DNA of 64,000 nucleotides from Syntrophomonas palmitatica JCM 14374 (lineage in GTDB: Bacteria > Bacillota > Syntrophomonadia > Syntrophomonadales > Syntrophomonadaceae), in the NCBI RefSeq assembly GCF_001311885.1, contig NZ_BBCE01000006.1, forward strand, positions 58,995 to 122,994. Reading direction: 5' to 3'. Below the pieces are notes generated by a model. The model did not search any database. It worked only from the letters and a program-made list of their open reading frames with translations, and was not told where the DNA came from. A program made the position numbers and the translations under genes. This document shows positions 57,070-64,000 of this stretch, piece by piece; position 1 is the stretch's first letter, and every line of letters begins with the position of its first letter.

Positions 57070-57816
57070 TTATCTCCTTTCCATGATTTCACGGCACAGG
57101 TTCATATAATCCCGGGCTCCGTTGCTGTCAGGACGATATCTGAATATATCCTGGCCAAAACTGGGCGCTTCGGCTAGGGCTATATTTTCACGGATAATAG
57201 TCTGAAAAAGTCTGCCGGAAAAATGTTCTTCCAGGCTGGCTAAAACCTCGCGGTTAAGCACTTTGCGCTGGTCGTAACGGGTTATAATGATTCCGCCAAG
57301 CTTTAGTTCCTTATTATATTGAGAATGGATTGAAGAAATTGTATCAAGCAGCTTGCTCATGCCATGCAAGGCTAAAAATTCGGCCTGCACCGGTACAAAC
57401 ACCTCTTGGGCTGCTGCCAGAGCGTTTACGGTGATTAATCCATAGCTGGGAGGGCAATCCAATAAAATAAAATCGAAAGCCAGGTTTGGTAAAGCTCTCT
57501 TCAAAAGGAATTGTTTATTTGGGTTGTTGTTAAGATTTGCATCCACTTGGGTTAAATTCGAACGAGCCGGTAAAAGTTTTAATCCGTTGACAGTGATTAA
57601 AGCCTGATTAATTTCGCTTTGACCGCTAAGGACTTCATAAACGGAGGTGTTTATTTCTGATTCAGACAGCCCCATGGAAAAGCTGAGATTAAATTGAGGG
57701 TCAAGATCCACCAGGAGTACTTTGTGGCCCAACATGGCCAGTCCGGCGCCGATGTTTACTGTGGAGGTGGTTTTGCCCGTTCCGCCTTTCTGATTGCAAA
57801 CAGCGATAATCCTCAT
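57070..57816 (-). CDS. ParA/Soj family ATPase
   Basis: A 248-residue ParA. Deviant Walker A is KGGTGKTT (10-17), followed by LLVDLDPQFNLSFSMG (Walker A' and first Asp), FILLDCPPSYG (Walker B) and IITRYDQRKVLNREV. It would position or partition DNA or protein cargo on the nucleoid. This is not the usual soj-spo0J pair: no ParB is adjacent and a small coiled-coil protein follows. The ATG at 57816 precedes the fold directly; five extra residues upstream are possible. Imperfect repeats on either side may be binding sites. Confidence 0.9.
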   Translation of the reverse strand: MRIIAVCNQKGGTGKTTSTVNIGAGLAMLGHKVLLVDLDPQFNLSFSMGLSESEINTSVYEVLSGQSEINQALITVNGLKLLPARSNLTQVDANLNNNPNKQFLLKRALPNLAFDFILLDCPPSYGLITVNALAAAQEVFVPVQAEFLALHGMSKLLDTISSIHSQYNKELKLGGIIITRYDQRKVLNREVLASLEEHFSGRLFQTIIRENIALAEAPSFGQDIFRYRPDSNGARDYMNLCREIMERR

Positions 57817-57831
57817 TTTAAAATCACCCAC

Positions 57832-58177
57832 ATCGATTAGATCCTATTAACCCCTCATGCCCAGTGGATACAATATTGAGGAGTAAGAAGTTAAACGTAA
57901 AACATGAGACGTGAGAAGGGTCCCAGCTAATAATCTTTCAGCGTATTCAGCATCAAAAAATGTCTTACCCCACAGTTAAAAGGTCTGTGAAAATCATAGA
58001 AAGTCTGTAATGTCTGTGCCCAACTAAAACCATTCGACATACTTACAAAATATACCTTCCAAAATGCCTAAAAAAATCGAAATTATTCTACATCAGACTT
58101 GCAGACTAGAATTCTACCTGGTATTCTGTAATAAGATAAAGAGGATAAATATAGTCCACAATAAAAGATGGTTTTTT
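57832..58177. repeat. spacer with repeat half and CACAGA-type repeat
   Basis: Contains the second half of the imperfect repeat flanking the ParA locus (57935-58020) and, just upstream of the Rrf2 gene, a possible promoter TTGCAG-17-TATTCT (58099-58127). Confidence 0.4.
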
Positions 58178-58603
58178 ATGCAAATTACACGGCAAACGGA
58201 ATATGCAATTCGTACTATGTTGGAACTGGCTAAATTTCCTTATGGTGAAGTATTATCCACACGTTTTATTTCGGAACAGCAAGACATTCCTGAAGACTTT
58301 CTCAAGAAAACTGTAAAACTCCTGGCACTGGCTGATCTGGTCGTTACCCAGCGCGGGACTAACGGGGGAATAAAATTGGCCAAACGGGCGGGTAAAATCA
58401 ACCTGGCGGATATAGTTGCCGCTATAGAAGGGCCGATTGCTTTGAATGTATGTCTGTCACCGGGATATACTTGCCCTAATCAGCCTGTATGTCCGGTGAA
58501 CCGTAATTTAGCCCGTGCCCAGCAAGCATTGATTAAAGAGCTGCAGCGCGAAACCCTGGAAGACATGTTGAAGAATACAGACAGCAGCGATCATAGAGAA
58601 TGA
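58178..58603 (+). CDS. Rrf2 family transcriptional regulator
   Basis: A 141-residue winged-helix regulator: MQITRQTEYAIRTMLELAKF at the N terminus, LSTRFISEQQDIPEDFLKKT (recognition region), and three cysteines near the end, NVCLSPGYTCPNQPVCPV, which could hold an Fe-S cluster as in NsrR/IscR. It is transcribed toward hcp, 125 bases ahead, and is probably its regulator, responding to nitric oxide or redox. ATG 58178 is preferred over an upstream frame at 58064 because the conserved MQITRQTEYA opening starts there. Confidence 0.92.
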   Translation: MQITRQTEYAIRTMLELAKFPYGEVLSTRFISEQQDIPEDFLKKTVKLLALADLVVTQRGTNGGIKLAKRAGKINLADIVAAIEGPIALNVCLSPGYTCPNQPVCPVNRNLARAQQALIKELQRETLEDMLKNTDSSDHRE

Positions 58604-58728
58604 AAAACCTACAACAAGTGTAAGAGGTTGCAGCATCTATGTGAAAATGGATGGGAAGGAGGAATTCTTTAAGCCGAAAGTGGACCAATATAATCAACAT
58701 TATCATATATATAAAAGGAGGAACTAAT

Positions 58729-60354
58729 ATGTTTTGCAACCAGTGTGAACAGACCAGTAAAGGCGGCTGCATCAACGTGGGCGTGTGCGGGAAGAATCCT
58801 GATACCGCCGCCCTGCAGGACCTGCTGCTTTATGCGCTGAAGGGGTTATCCTTTTATGCACTTGAGGCGCGTAAAGCAGGAATTAACCCCAAACAAGCAG
58901 ATCGTTTCATCTGTGAAGCTGTTTTTAGCACCCTGACCAATGTGAATTTCAATCCGGAAAAACTGCAGGAATACATTGAAAAGACGGTATTATTTAGAAA
59001 TCAAATAAGCGAACAGCTTCAGGGCATGGATAAGGTTCCAGCTTTTAATGATCCAGCTGCAAACTATCTTGCCGGGGAAAGCCTGCAGGATTTAATTGAG
59101 GAAGGCAATAGGCAGGGTCTGCTGGTTGATCGCCGGGCACCGGCGGATATACAGTCCTTGCAGGAAATTCTGCTTTACGGAGTCAAAGGTGTTTGCGCTT
59201 ACGCCTATCATGCCGCTCTTCTGGGACAGGAAGATGAAAAAATCTATACCTTTGTTCAGGAAGCCTTTACCAGAGTCGGCAGTCATGAAAATGACCTCGA
59301 CTTCTGGCTGAACATGGTGTTAAAGTGCGGGGAGATAAACCTGTTGACTATGGAACTGTTAGACACAGGCAATACTTCTGCTTTTGGCCATCCCGTACCC
59401 ACCCAGGTGACTCTGGGACACAAAGCCGGTAAGGCTATCCTGGTTTCTGGGCATGATCTCCTGGATTTAAAACATGTTCTGGAAGCGACCGCGGGTCAGG
59501 ATATAAATATTTATACTCACGGGGAAATGCTGCCTGCCCATGGTTATCCGGAACTCAAAAAGTATCCCCATTTTTATGGCCATTACGGCAGGGCCTGGCA
59601 GAACCAGCAAAAGGAGTTCGAGAATTTCCCGGGGCCGATATTAATGACTACCAACTGCTTGATGATGCCTAAAGATAGTTATAAAGATAAGGTTTTTACA
59701 ACCGGTCCCGTATCCTATCCGGGCCTTACCCACCTGAAAACTGATAACCTTGTTGAATTGGTGGACAAAGCTCTAGCAATGTCAGGGTTCCAAAGCGACG
59801 AGGAACAGGGAAATGTAATGGTCGGCTTTGCCCGTAACAGCGTATTGGGTGTCGCCGATAAAGTTATAGCCGGTGTAAAAGCCGGTGTCATAAAACATTT
59901 CTTCTTGGTAGGCGGGTGCGATGGGGCCCGGGCTGGACGCAACTATTTTACCGAACTGGTGGAAAAGACCCCGGCCGATACGGTAATCCTTACCCTGGGA
60001 TGCGGCAAATTCCGTTTCTTTGATAAGGAACTGGGTGCAATCGACGGCATACCCCGCCTGCTGGATGTGGGCCAGTGTAATGACTCTTATTCAGCTATTC
60101 AGATAGCTGCGGCTCTGGCCAACGCTTTCGAATGCGGAGTAAATGACCTGCCTTTATCCATGATCCTTTCCTGGTATGAGCAGAAAGCCGTGGCAGTTTT
60201 GCTGACCCTGCTTTATCTGGGCATAAAAAATATCCGGCTGGGACCGACCTTGCCCGCTTTTATCACTCCAGCCGTCCTGGATGTCCTGGTTAAGCATTTT
60301 GCTATTAAACCGGTGAGCAGCGCGGATGAGGATTTGAAAGCTATTTTAGGTTAA
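58729..60354 (+). CDS. hcp: hybrid cluster protein (hydroxylamine reductase)
   Basis: A 541-residue hybrid cluster protein. N-terminal Cys residues [12 protein letters not shown]...GVC (3, 6, 14, 20) hold the cubane cluster. Later blocks such as [44 protein letters not shown] and [12 protein letters not shown] hold the hybrid cluster ligands. It reduces nitric oxide and hydroxylamine and protects anaerobes from nitrosative stress. The start ATG 58729 follows AAAAGGAGG; the frame extends upstream to 58651 but without a ribosome site. It heads an operon with the next two genes. Confidence 0.95.
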   Translation: MFCNQCEQTSKGGCINVGVCGKNPDTAALQDLLLYALKGLSFYALEARKAGINPKQADRFICEAVFSTLTNVNFNPEKLQEYIEKTVLFRNQISEQLQGMDKVPAFNDPAANYLAGESLQDLIEEGNRQGLLVDRRAPADIQSLQEILLYGVKGVCAYAYHAALLGQEDEKIYTFVQEAFTRVGSHENDLDFWLNMVLKCGEINLLTMELLDTGNTSAFGHPVPTQVTLGHKAGKAILVSGHDLLDLKHVLEATAGQDINIYTHGEMLPAHGYPELKKYPHFYGHYGRAWQNQQKEFENFPGPILMTTNCLMMPKDSYKDKVFTTGPVSYPGLTHLKTDNLVELVDKALAMSGFQSDEEQGNVMVGFARNSVLGVADKVIAGVKAGVIKHFFLVGGCDGARAGRNYFTELVEKTPADTVILTLGCGKFRFFDKELGAIDGIPRLLDVGQCNDSYSAIQIAAALANAFECGVNDLPLSMILSWYEQKAVAVLLTLLYLGIKNIRLGPTLPAFITPAVLDVLVKHFAIKPVSSADEDLKAILG

Positions 60355-60364
60355 AATATTGCTT

Positions 60365-60907
60365 ATGGAGTTGGATAATGAGGAAGTGGTAATAGTGAAG
60401 TGGACAGAAGAAGCCCAGGCCGAATTGCAAAAGATTCCGGCCTTTGTAAGGGATATGGCCGTTAAGGCAGTAGAAAGCGAAGTGACAGCCCGGGGAGATG
60501 ATACGGTTACGGCTGAGGATCTGCGCCGCAGCCGGGAAAAGTATATTGCTTTCGCCGAAGACAAACCGGGCCAGAAGAAAAAGACCCGCATCGCCGTAGT
60601 ACGCTGTGAAACCGTGTCCGAAGTATGTCCGGGGGTGGCGTGCATGGCAGCGTTCAATCGCCGCCAGCAGTATTTCAAGTCCTATGGTGATGAGGCGGAG
60701 ATCATCGGGTTTTTCACCTGTGGCGGCTGCCCGGGCAGGCGGGTATCCCGGTTGATGGATTCTTTGAAAAAACACAAGCTGGATGTGGTGCATCTCTCAT
60801 CCTGTATGGGTTTGTCAGACAACTATATTCCCTGTCCTCATTATGAGGAAATCCGTAAATCTATTGAGAACAAGGGCATTAAGGTAGTAGATGGCACCCA
60901 TCATTAG
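60365..60907 (+). CDS. PCP_red and CGGC domain fusion protein
   Basis: A 180-residue protein, ten bases after hcp. The N-terminal part ([20 protein letters not shown], then [16 protein letters not shown]) matches the PCP_red domain found at the C terminus of protochlorophyllide reductase BchB and in stand-alone anaerobe proteins. The C-terminal part is a CGGC domain with [17 protein letters not shown] and [17 protein letters not shown], likely binding metal or a cluster. Together with hcp and the next ferredoxin it may be an electron-transfer module for nitrosative stress. ATG 60365 or GTG 60395 are possible starts. Confidence 0.82.
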   Translation: MELDNEEVVIVKWTEEAQAELQKIPAFVRDMAVKAVESEVTARGDDTVTAEDLRRSREKYIAFAEDKPGQKKKTRIAVVRCETVSEVCPGVACMAAFNRRQQYFKSYGDEAEIIGFFTCGGCPGRRVSRLMDSLKKHKLDVVHLSSCMGLSDNYIPCPHYEEIRKSIENKGIKVVDGTHH

Positions 60908-60931
60908 CAGACTGAATAAGGGGGTGATTTG

Positions 60932-61309
60932 ATGGTCCAAAGAACCATTATCAAAATCGATAAAGAATTATGCAACGGCTGCGGGGCCTGTATCAGCCCT
61001 TGCGCTGAGGGAGCCCTGGCCCTGGTTGACGGTAAAGCTGAAGTCATTAAGGAAGAACTCTGTGATGGAGCCGGGTTTTGCCTGGGAGTCTGTCCTTTGG
61101 GAGCTTTGTCCTTGGAGACTCGGGAAGCTGAAGATTTTTCAGAATCAGCGGTAAAAGCCCGCCAGGGGCAAAAGATACTGCCATATATTCCGCAGCACTG
61201 TACCTTTTGTAACAACAGCGAAGAAGAAGTTTACCTGCTGCCATTGAAACACAAGGGGCAGGCTCTTTGGACCTGTACTCGCTGCCTGCCCCGTTTAATC
61301 CATGGGTAA
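60932..61309 (+). CDS. 4Fe-4S dicluster-type ferredoxin with C-terminal Cys pairs
   Basis: A 125-residue ferredoxin-like protein, last gene of the hcp operon. Cluster 1 is complete (CNGCGACISPCAEG). Cluster 2 has LCDGAGFCLGVCP: the second Cys is Ala, so that site has three cysteines and is likely a 3Fe-4S or unusual site. The C terminus adds CTFC and CTRC, a rubredoxin or zinc-ribbon-like pair. It may carry electrons to Hcp. ATG 60932 has GGGGGTGAT upstream. Confidence 0.87.
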   Translation: MVQRTIIKIDKELCNGCGACISPCAEGALALVDGKAEVIKEELCDGAGFCLGVCPLGALSLETREAEDFSESAVKARQGQKILPYIPQHCTFCNNSEEEVYLLPLKHKGQALWTCTRCLPRLIHG

Positions 61310-61332
61310 TCATATAATGCGGCACAGTATGA

Positions 61333-61415
61333 TGTCATTGGCGAGCGAAGCGAAGCAATCTAAAATGTCATGCGAGAGAAAGATTGCCGCGTCGCTTACG
61401 CTCCTCGCAATGACA
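61333..61415. repeat. REP-like palindrome
   Basis: TGTCATTG...GCGAGCGAAGCG and AAGCAATC (61333-61361) pair with AGATTGC...GCTCCTCGCAATGACA (61381-61415). It matches the 14872-14943 family, a widespread palindromic repeat, and probably lies in the 3' end of the hcp operon transcript. Confidence 0.75.
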
Positions 61416-61491
61416 AATACGCGAGTTTTCATAACAATGACATGCCGTTTGCTACGCATAACCGATCAACTGTGAAAGTTGAGATGGATAA

Positions 61492-61683
61492 CTAATTACC
61501 ATTACTTGGTTTTTCCTCAGGCCGGACGTTTTTTTCCAGGCGCCCGGCCTTTTTTAACGCTTCCCTTAGAATAAATTCAACCTGACCGTTGACGCTGCGG
61601 AATTCGTCTGCCGCCCAGCGTTCCAAAGCCTCGTATACTGCCGGATCTATACGTAGAGGAAAGTTTTTCTTCGGTCCTGCCAT
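61492..61683 (-). CDS. ribbon-helix-helix (Arc-type) DNA-binding protein
   Basis: A 63-residue RHH protein: [20 protein letters not shown] (beta strand and first helix) and [17 protein letters not shown] (second helix), then a charged tail. It lies 10 bases after the SPFH gene on the same strand. RHH-SPFH pairs occur in many genomes; the RHH protein may repress its own operon. No toxin is adjacent. Confidence 0.87.
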   Translation of the reverse strand: MAGPKKNFPLRIDPAVYEALERWAADEFRSVNGQVEFILREALKKAGRLEKNVRPEEKPSNGN

Positions 61684-61693
61684 GATATTGCCC

Positions 61694-62536
61694 TTAGTAT
61701 ATACTGCTGGTGTTTATTATAGGCTGAGCGCCGCGTTCGGAAATTATAGCCACCAGGAGGTTGTTAATCATCGCTACTTTCCTCTCTTCATCAAGTTCCA
61801 CAATGCCTTCCTGCTGCAGCTGGGCAATTGCCATCTGGGCCATACCCACGGCACCTTCCACGATCTTCTGGCGAGCGGCAATAATTGCCGAGGCTTGCTG
61901 CCTTTGCAGCATAGCGCTGGCGATTTCCGTGGCATAAGCCAGGTGGGTCAAACGAGCCTCTATTACTTCTACTCCCGCTACCTCAAGGCGTTCCTGCAAT
62001 TCGCGGCTCAGTTCATGGGCTACTTCTTCAGCATTGCCGCGCAGGGAAATCCCACCCTCCCCGAAATCATCATAAGGATATTTGGTGGCTACATGACGCA
62101 GGGCGGTCTCACTTTGAATTTCTACAAATTGTTCATAATTGTCTACATCAAACATAGCCCGGGCGGAATCCACTACCTTAAAAACCACCACCGCCGCTAT
62201 TTCGATGGGATTGCCTTCAACATCGTTAACCTTGAGTGTTTTACTGTTAAAATTGCTCACCCGCAGAGATACTTTATTGCGATTGGCAAAAGGAACGGTC
62301 AGAAAAAAACCGCTGTCCCTGATGCTGCCCATGTAGCTGCCGAAAAAGATGACTACTCCGGCTTGATTGGGCTGCACAATTGTAATCCCGCTGAAAACGA
62401 TCATACTGAAAAGAGTAAACAATACCCCGGGTAAAATGTATCCCAGGATGAAACTGCAAACCGCCGCAGCCAAAACAAAAACAGCCAGAAACAACATAAG
62501 AAACCCGTTCAATTTCCAGGCGCTTTTTTCTGTCAT
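61694..62536 (-). CDS. SPFH domain (band 7/slipin-like) protein
   Basis: A 280-residue protein with two N-terminal membrane helices (about 10-60) and an SPFH domain ([64 protein letters not shown] in parts, then [20 protein letters not shown]). Such proteins form ring-like membrane scaffolds. The C terminus lacks a NfeD partner. It is followed by the RHH gene. AGGAGG (minus strand, near 62546) supplies the ribosome site. Confidence 0.9.
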   Translation of the reverse strand: MTEKSAWKLNGFLMLFLAVFVLAAAVCSFILGYILPGVLFTLFSMIVFSGITIVQPNQAGVVIFFGSYMGSIRDSGFFLTVPFANRNKVSLRVSNFNSKTLKVNDVEGNPIEIAAVVVFKVVDSARAMFDVDNYEQFVEIQSETALRHVATKYPYDDFGEGGISLRGNAEEVAHELSRELQERLEVAGVEVIEARLTHLAYATEIASAMLQRQQASAIIAARQKIVEGAVGMAQMAIAQLQQEGIVELDEERKVAMINNLLVAIISERGAQPIINTSSIY

Positions 62537-62631
62537 AATTTTACCTCCTTAATAAATGATATTTATATGATATCACTTTTATATCAAATTGCAAGGGCTA
62601 TATCTAGATATATTTACCAGGATTCTCAGGC

Positions 62632-62660
62632 TTGCATTTACTATAAGGGCAACATATAAT
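62632..62660 (+). promoter_or_regulatory. sigma-A promoter of a small RNA gene
   Basis: TTGCAT (62632-62637), a 17-base spacer and TATAAT (62655-62660). Transcription would start near 62667, just before the RNA stem. Confidence 0.8.
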
Positions 62661-62666
62661 TGAATT

Positions 62667-62912
62667 AAGGTGGCGGAGAATCCTGGTGAGTTGAATCCTT
62701 TAGACCCAGAGAGTAAACACGCTGCTTCACATGTTAAGTAATGTTCGGTTCGGTTTTTAGTCCCTTCACTTTTTTGAAATATAACAGAAAGTCCTTACAG
62801 GTGGTTCCTTGAGAGTTAAGAAAACCTTGTTGTCATTAGTTTTCTCCTTCTCCGCCACCGAATAAACAAGAAATGATGCCCTTCCTGGTTACAGACTGGG
62901 AAGGGTATTTTT
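62667..62912 (+). ncRNA. candidate 6S-like structured RNA (ssrS-like) with own terminator
   Basis: GGTGGCGGAGAA (62669-62680) pairs perfectly with TTCTCCGCCACC (62848-62859), closing a 191-base RNA. That length, a long closed rod with internal loops and no reading frame, and a strong promoter immediately upstream are typical of 6S RNA. A terminator follows. I could not fold it fully or confirm the central bubble, so the class is an informed guess. Confidence 0.5.
62878..62912 (+). terminator. rho-independent terminator of the small RNA
   Basis: CCCTTCC (62879-62885) and GGAAGGG (62899-62905), then TATTTTT. It would terminate the 62667 transcript before the SDR gene. Confidence 0.75.
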
Positions 62913-63002
62913 CATGGGCAATTTTTGCATGAAAATTGGATAACCGGGTGATTATTTATTATGCTTAATATGGATAGAATCATCCCGAGGAGGCTTTTGC
63001 AA

Positions 63003-63755
63003 ATGGATAAAGGTTTGGCAGGTCAGGTTTGCCTGGTAACCGGGGGAAGCCGGGGCATTGGCGCCGAAGTTTGCCGCGCTTTGGCGCTTGAGGGTGTTAA
63101 AGTAGCTGTAAATTATCATAATTCTGAAGCGGCAGCTTTAAAACTACTGGAGGAAATACGCTTGCAGGGAATGGAAGCTATGGCTGTAAAAGCTGATATC
63201 AGCCAGGCGGCTCAAGTGGAGGCTATGTTCCAACGGGTAGAAAAGGAACTGGGGCCGGTTGGTTTACTGGTTAATAATGCCGGTATATCTTTGCAGGCTA
63301 TGCTGGTTGATACTGCGGAAGATGAATGGGACCGGCTAATGGGGGTCAATCTTAAAGGTGCCTTTTTATGCTGCCGGCGAGCACTCCCCGGCATGCTGAG
63401 CAATTCAAAGGGAAGTATAGTTAATGTGGCATCGGTGTGGGGTATGCGGGGAGCCGCATGCGAATCTGTTTATGCGGCTTCCAAAGGCGGGCTACTGGCC
63501 TTGACACGTTCGCTGGCTGTCGAAGTGGGCCAGTGCGGTATCAGGGTAAATGCCATAGCTCCCGGCCCGGTGAAAACTGATATGTTAGTTAAAGAATTGC
63601 AGGCGGATGAAATAGAACAGCTAAACAGTGAAATACCTCTGGGACGACTGGGCCGTTCCCGGGAAATGGCTGCTGCCTGTGTTTTTCTATTATCTTCCCA
63701 GGCTTCATATATTAATGGTGCGGTTTTGAATGTGGACGGTGGCTGGAAGGCCTAA
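63003..63755 (+). CDS. short-chain dehydrogenase/reductase, FabG-like
   Basis: A 250-residue SDR with Rossmann motif VTGGSRGIGAEVCRALA, NNAG motif, catalytic Ser in IVNVASVWGMRG, YxxxK in YAASKGGL, and PGPVKTDM near the end. It could be 3-oxoacyl-ACP reductase or the EF-P 5-aminopentanone reductase (YmfI group), which shares this look. ATG 63003 has CGAGGAGG at good spacing; an upstream extension to 62961 lies between the terminator and the ribosome site. The frame is intact. Confidence 0.9.
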   Translation: MDKGLAGQVCLVTGGSRGIGAEVCRALALEGVKVAVNYHNSEAAALKLLEEIRLQGMEAMAVKADISQAAQVEAMFQRVEKELGPVGLLVNNAGISLQAMLVDTAEDEWDRLMGVNLKGAFLCCRRALPGMLSNSKGSIVNVASVWGMRGAACESVYAASKGGLLALTRSLAVEVGQCGIRVNAIAPGPVKTDMLVKELQADEIEQLNSEIPLGRLGRSREMAAACVFLLSSQASYINGAVLNVDGGWKA

Positions 63756-63788
63756 AATAATTATGAATTATGAATTAGGAATTATTAA

Positions 63789-63998
63789 TTACCGCTTTTG
63801 ATTCGGTTTTAACTGCAGAACATATATTTTTCTTTCACGACCTGATTGCGCTGCGGGAAAGTCGATATGACAGCTCAGCGTATTCACTGCCCGGCTCGAA
63901 ATGCGGTTTTTAAGTTTGAGATAATTGCTTTCACTCAATACGGCAATCAATTCCCGGTTTTCGCCCGCCGCTTTTTTCATTTCCGGATTTGACGAAAA
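63789..63998 (-). CDS. hypothetical protein, 5' end beyond window
   Basis: The C-terminal 69 codons of a minus-strand protein whose frame stays open to the right edge of the window. The sequence is basic and has no recognisable motif (ELIAVLSESNYLKLKNRISS). An internal Met at 63980 is not necessarily the start. It converges with the SDR gene. Confidence 0.45.
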   Translation of the reverse strand, partial: FSSNPEMKKAAGENRELIAVLSESNYLKLKNRISSRAVNTLSCHIDFPAAQSGRERKIYVLQLKPNQKR

Positions 63999-64000
63999 TG

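Overview
The window looks like chromosome from an anaerobic, spore-forming Gram-positive bacterium of the class Clostridia, perhaps near the Peptococcaceae or Syntrophomonadaceae. That is inferred from gene content alone: a gerA/gerB/gerC germinant receptor operon, a SpoIID-like protein, a hybrid cluster protein, several small ferredoxins, YedF-type selenium/sulfur genes, a CoA-transferase with a crotonase, the cdaA-cdaR-glmM-glmS block with a glmS ribozyme, and no outer-membrane genes. I see no rRNA, tRNA, CRISPR array, phage module or transposase.

Layout. 0-9 kb: end of a membrane protein, germinant receptor operon, CPBP protease, FmdB-type zinc ribbon, ComFB, RNase HI, hexapeptide acyltransferase, YkgJ-type Cys protein, and the livK binding protein. 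9-18 kb: livH-livM, then two fluoride-type riboswitches, one before a broken MutS-like gene and one before enolase, with a TauE/SafE permease between them. A repeat-rich spacer, a dynamin-like GTPase, livG with an amber codon and a DMT permease follow. 18-30 kb: SpoIID-like lipoprotein, trmL, a diguanylate cyclase response regulator, a ferredoxin, thiamine pyrophosphokinase, then cdaA-cdaR-FAD protein-glmM-glmS ribozyme-glmS. 30-42 kb: a TRAP transporter with a structured leader, a receiver-STAS protein, an HDAC-like hydrolase, HtrA, a PAS histidine kinase, a PanE-like reductase and a CCA-type nucleotidyltransferase. 42-51 kb: surface and envelope genes (glycosyltransferase, DNRLRE protein, DUF3999/DUF2339 pair, SbsA Ig-like repeat protein, metallophosphoesterase). 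51-64 kb: cupin, ferritin-like protein, yedF plus a cysteine desulfurase-like gene, CoA-transferase, crotonase, a ParA locus, Rrf2-hcp-CGGC-ferredoxin, RHH plus SPFH, a probable 6S-like RNA, and a FabG-like SDR.

Two matters affect the whole window. First, at least ten otherwise normal genes are split by short deletions (eleven events), nearly all the loss of one base beside an identical base; restoring it gives a whole-codon, family-length protein each time. This looks like a sequencing or assembly signature, so I annotate these as single interrupted genes. Second, small non-coding elements are plentiful: a MITE-like family with TCAACTT...-type ends, REP-like palindromes, a 215-bp direct duplication, and CACAGAT/ATCTGTG-type repeats.

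The most interesting biology is the 11.1-14.5 kb fluoride-response cluster. Each riboswitch has a good sigma-A promoter just upstream and a terminator overlapping the aptamer 3' strand. Next come an unassigned 191-nt RNA gene at 62.7 kb with its own promoter and terminator, the dctP leader, and the ParA locus flanked by imperfect repeats.
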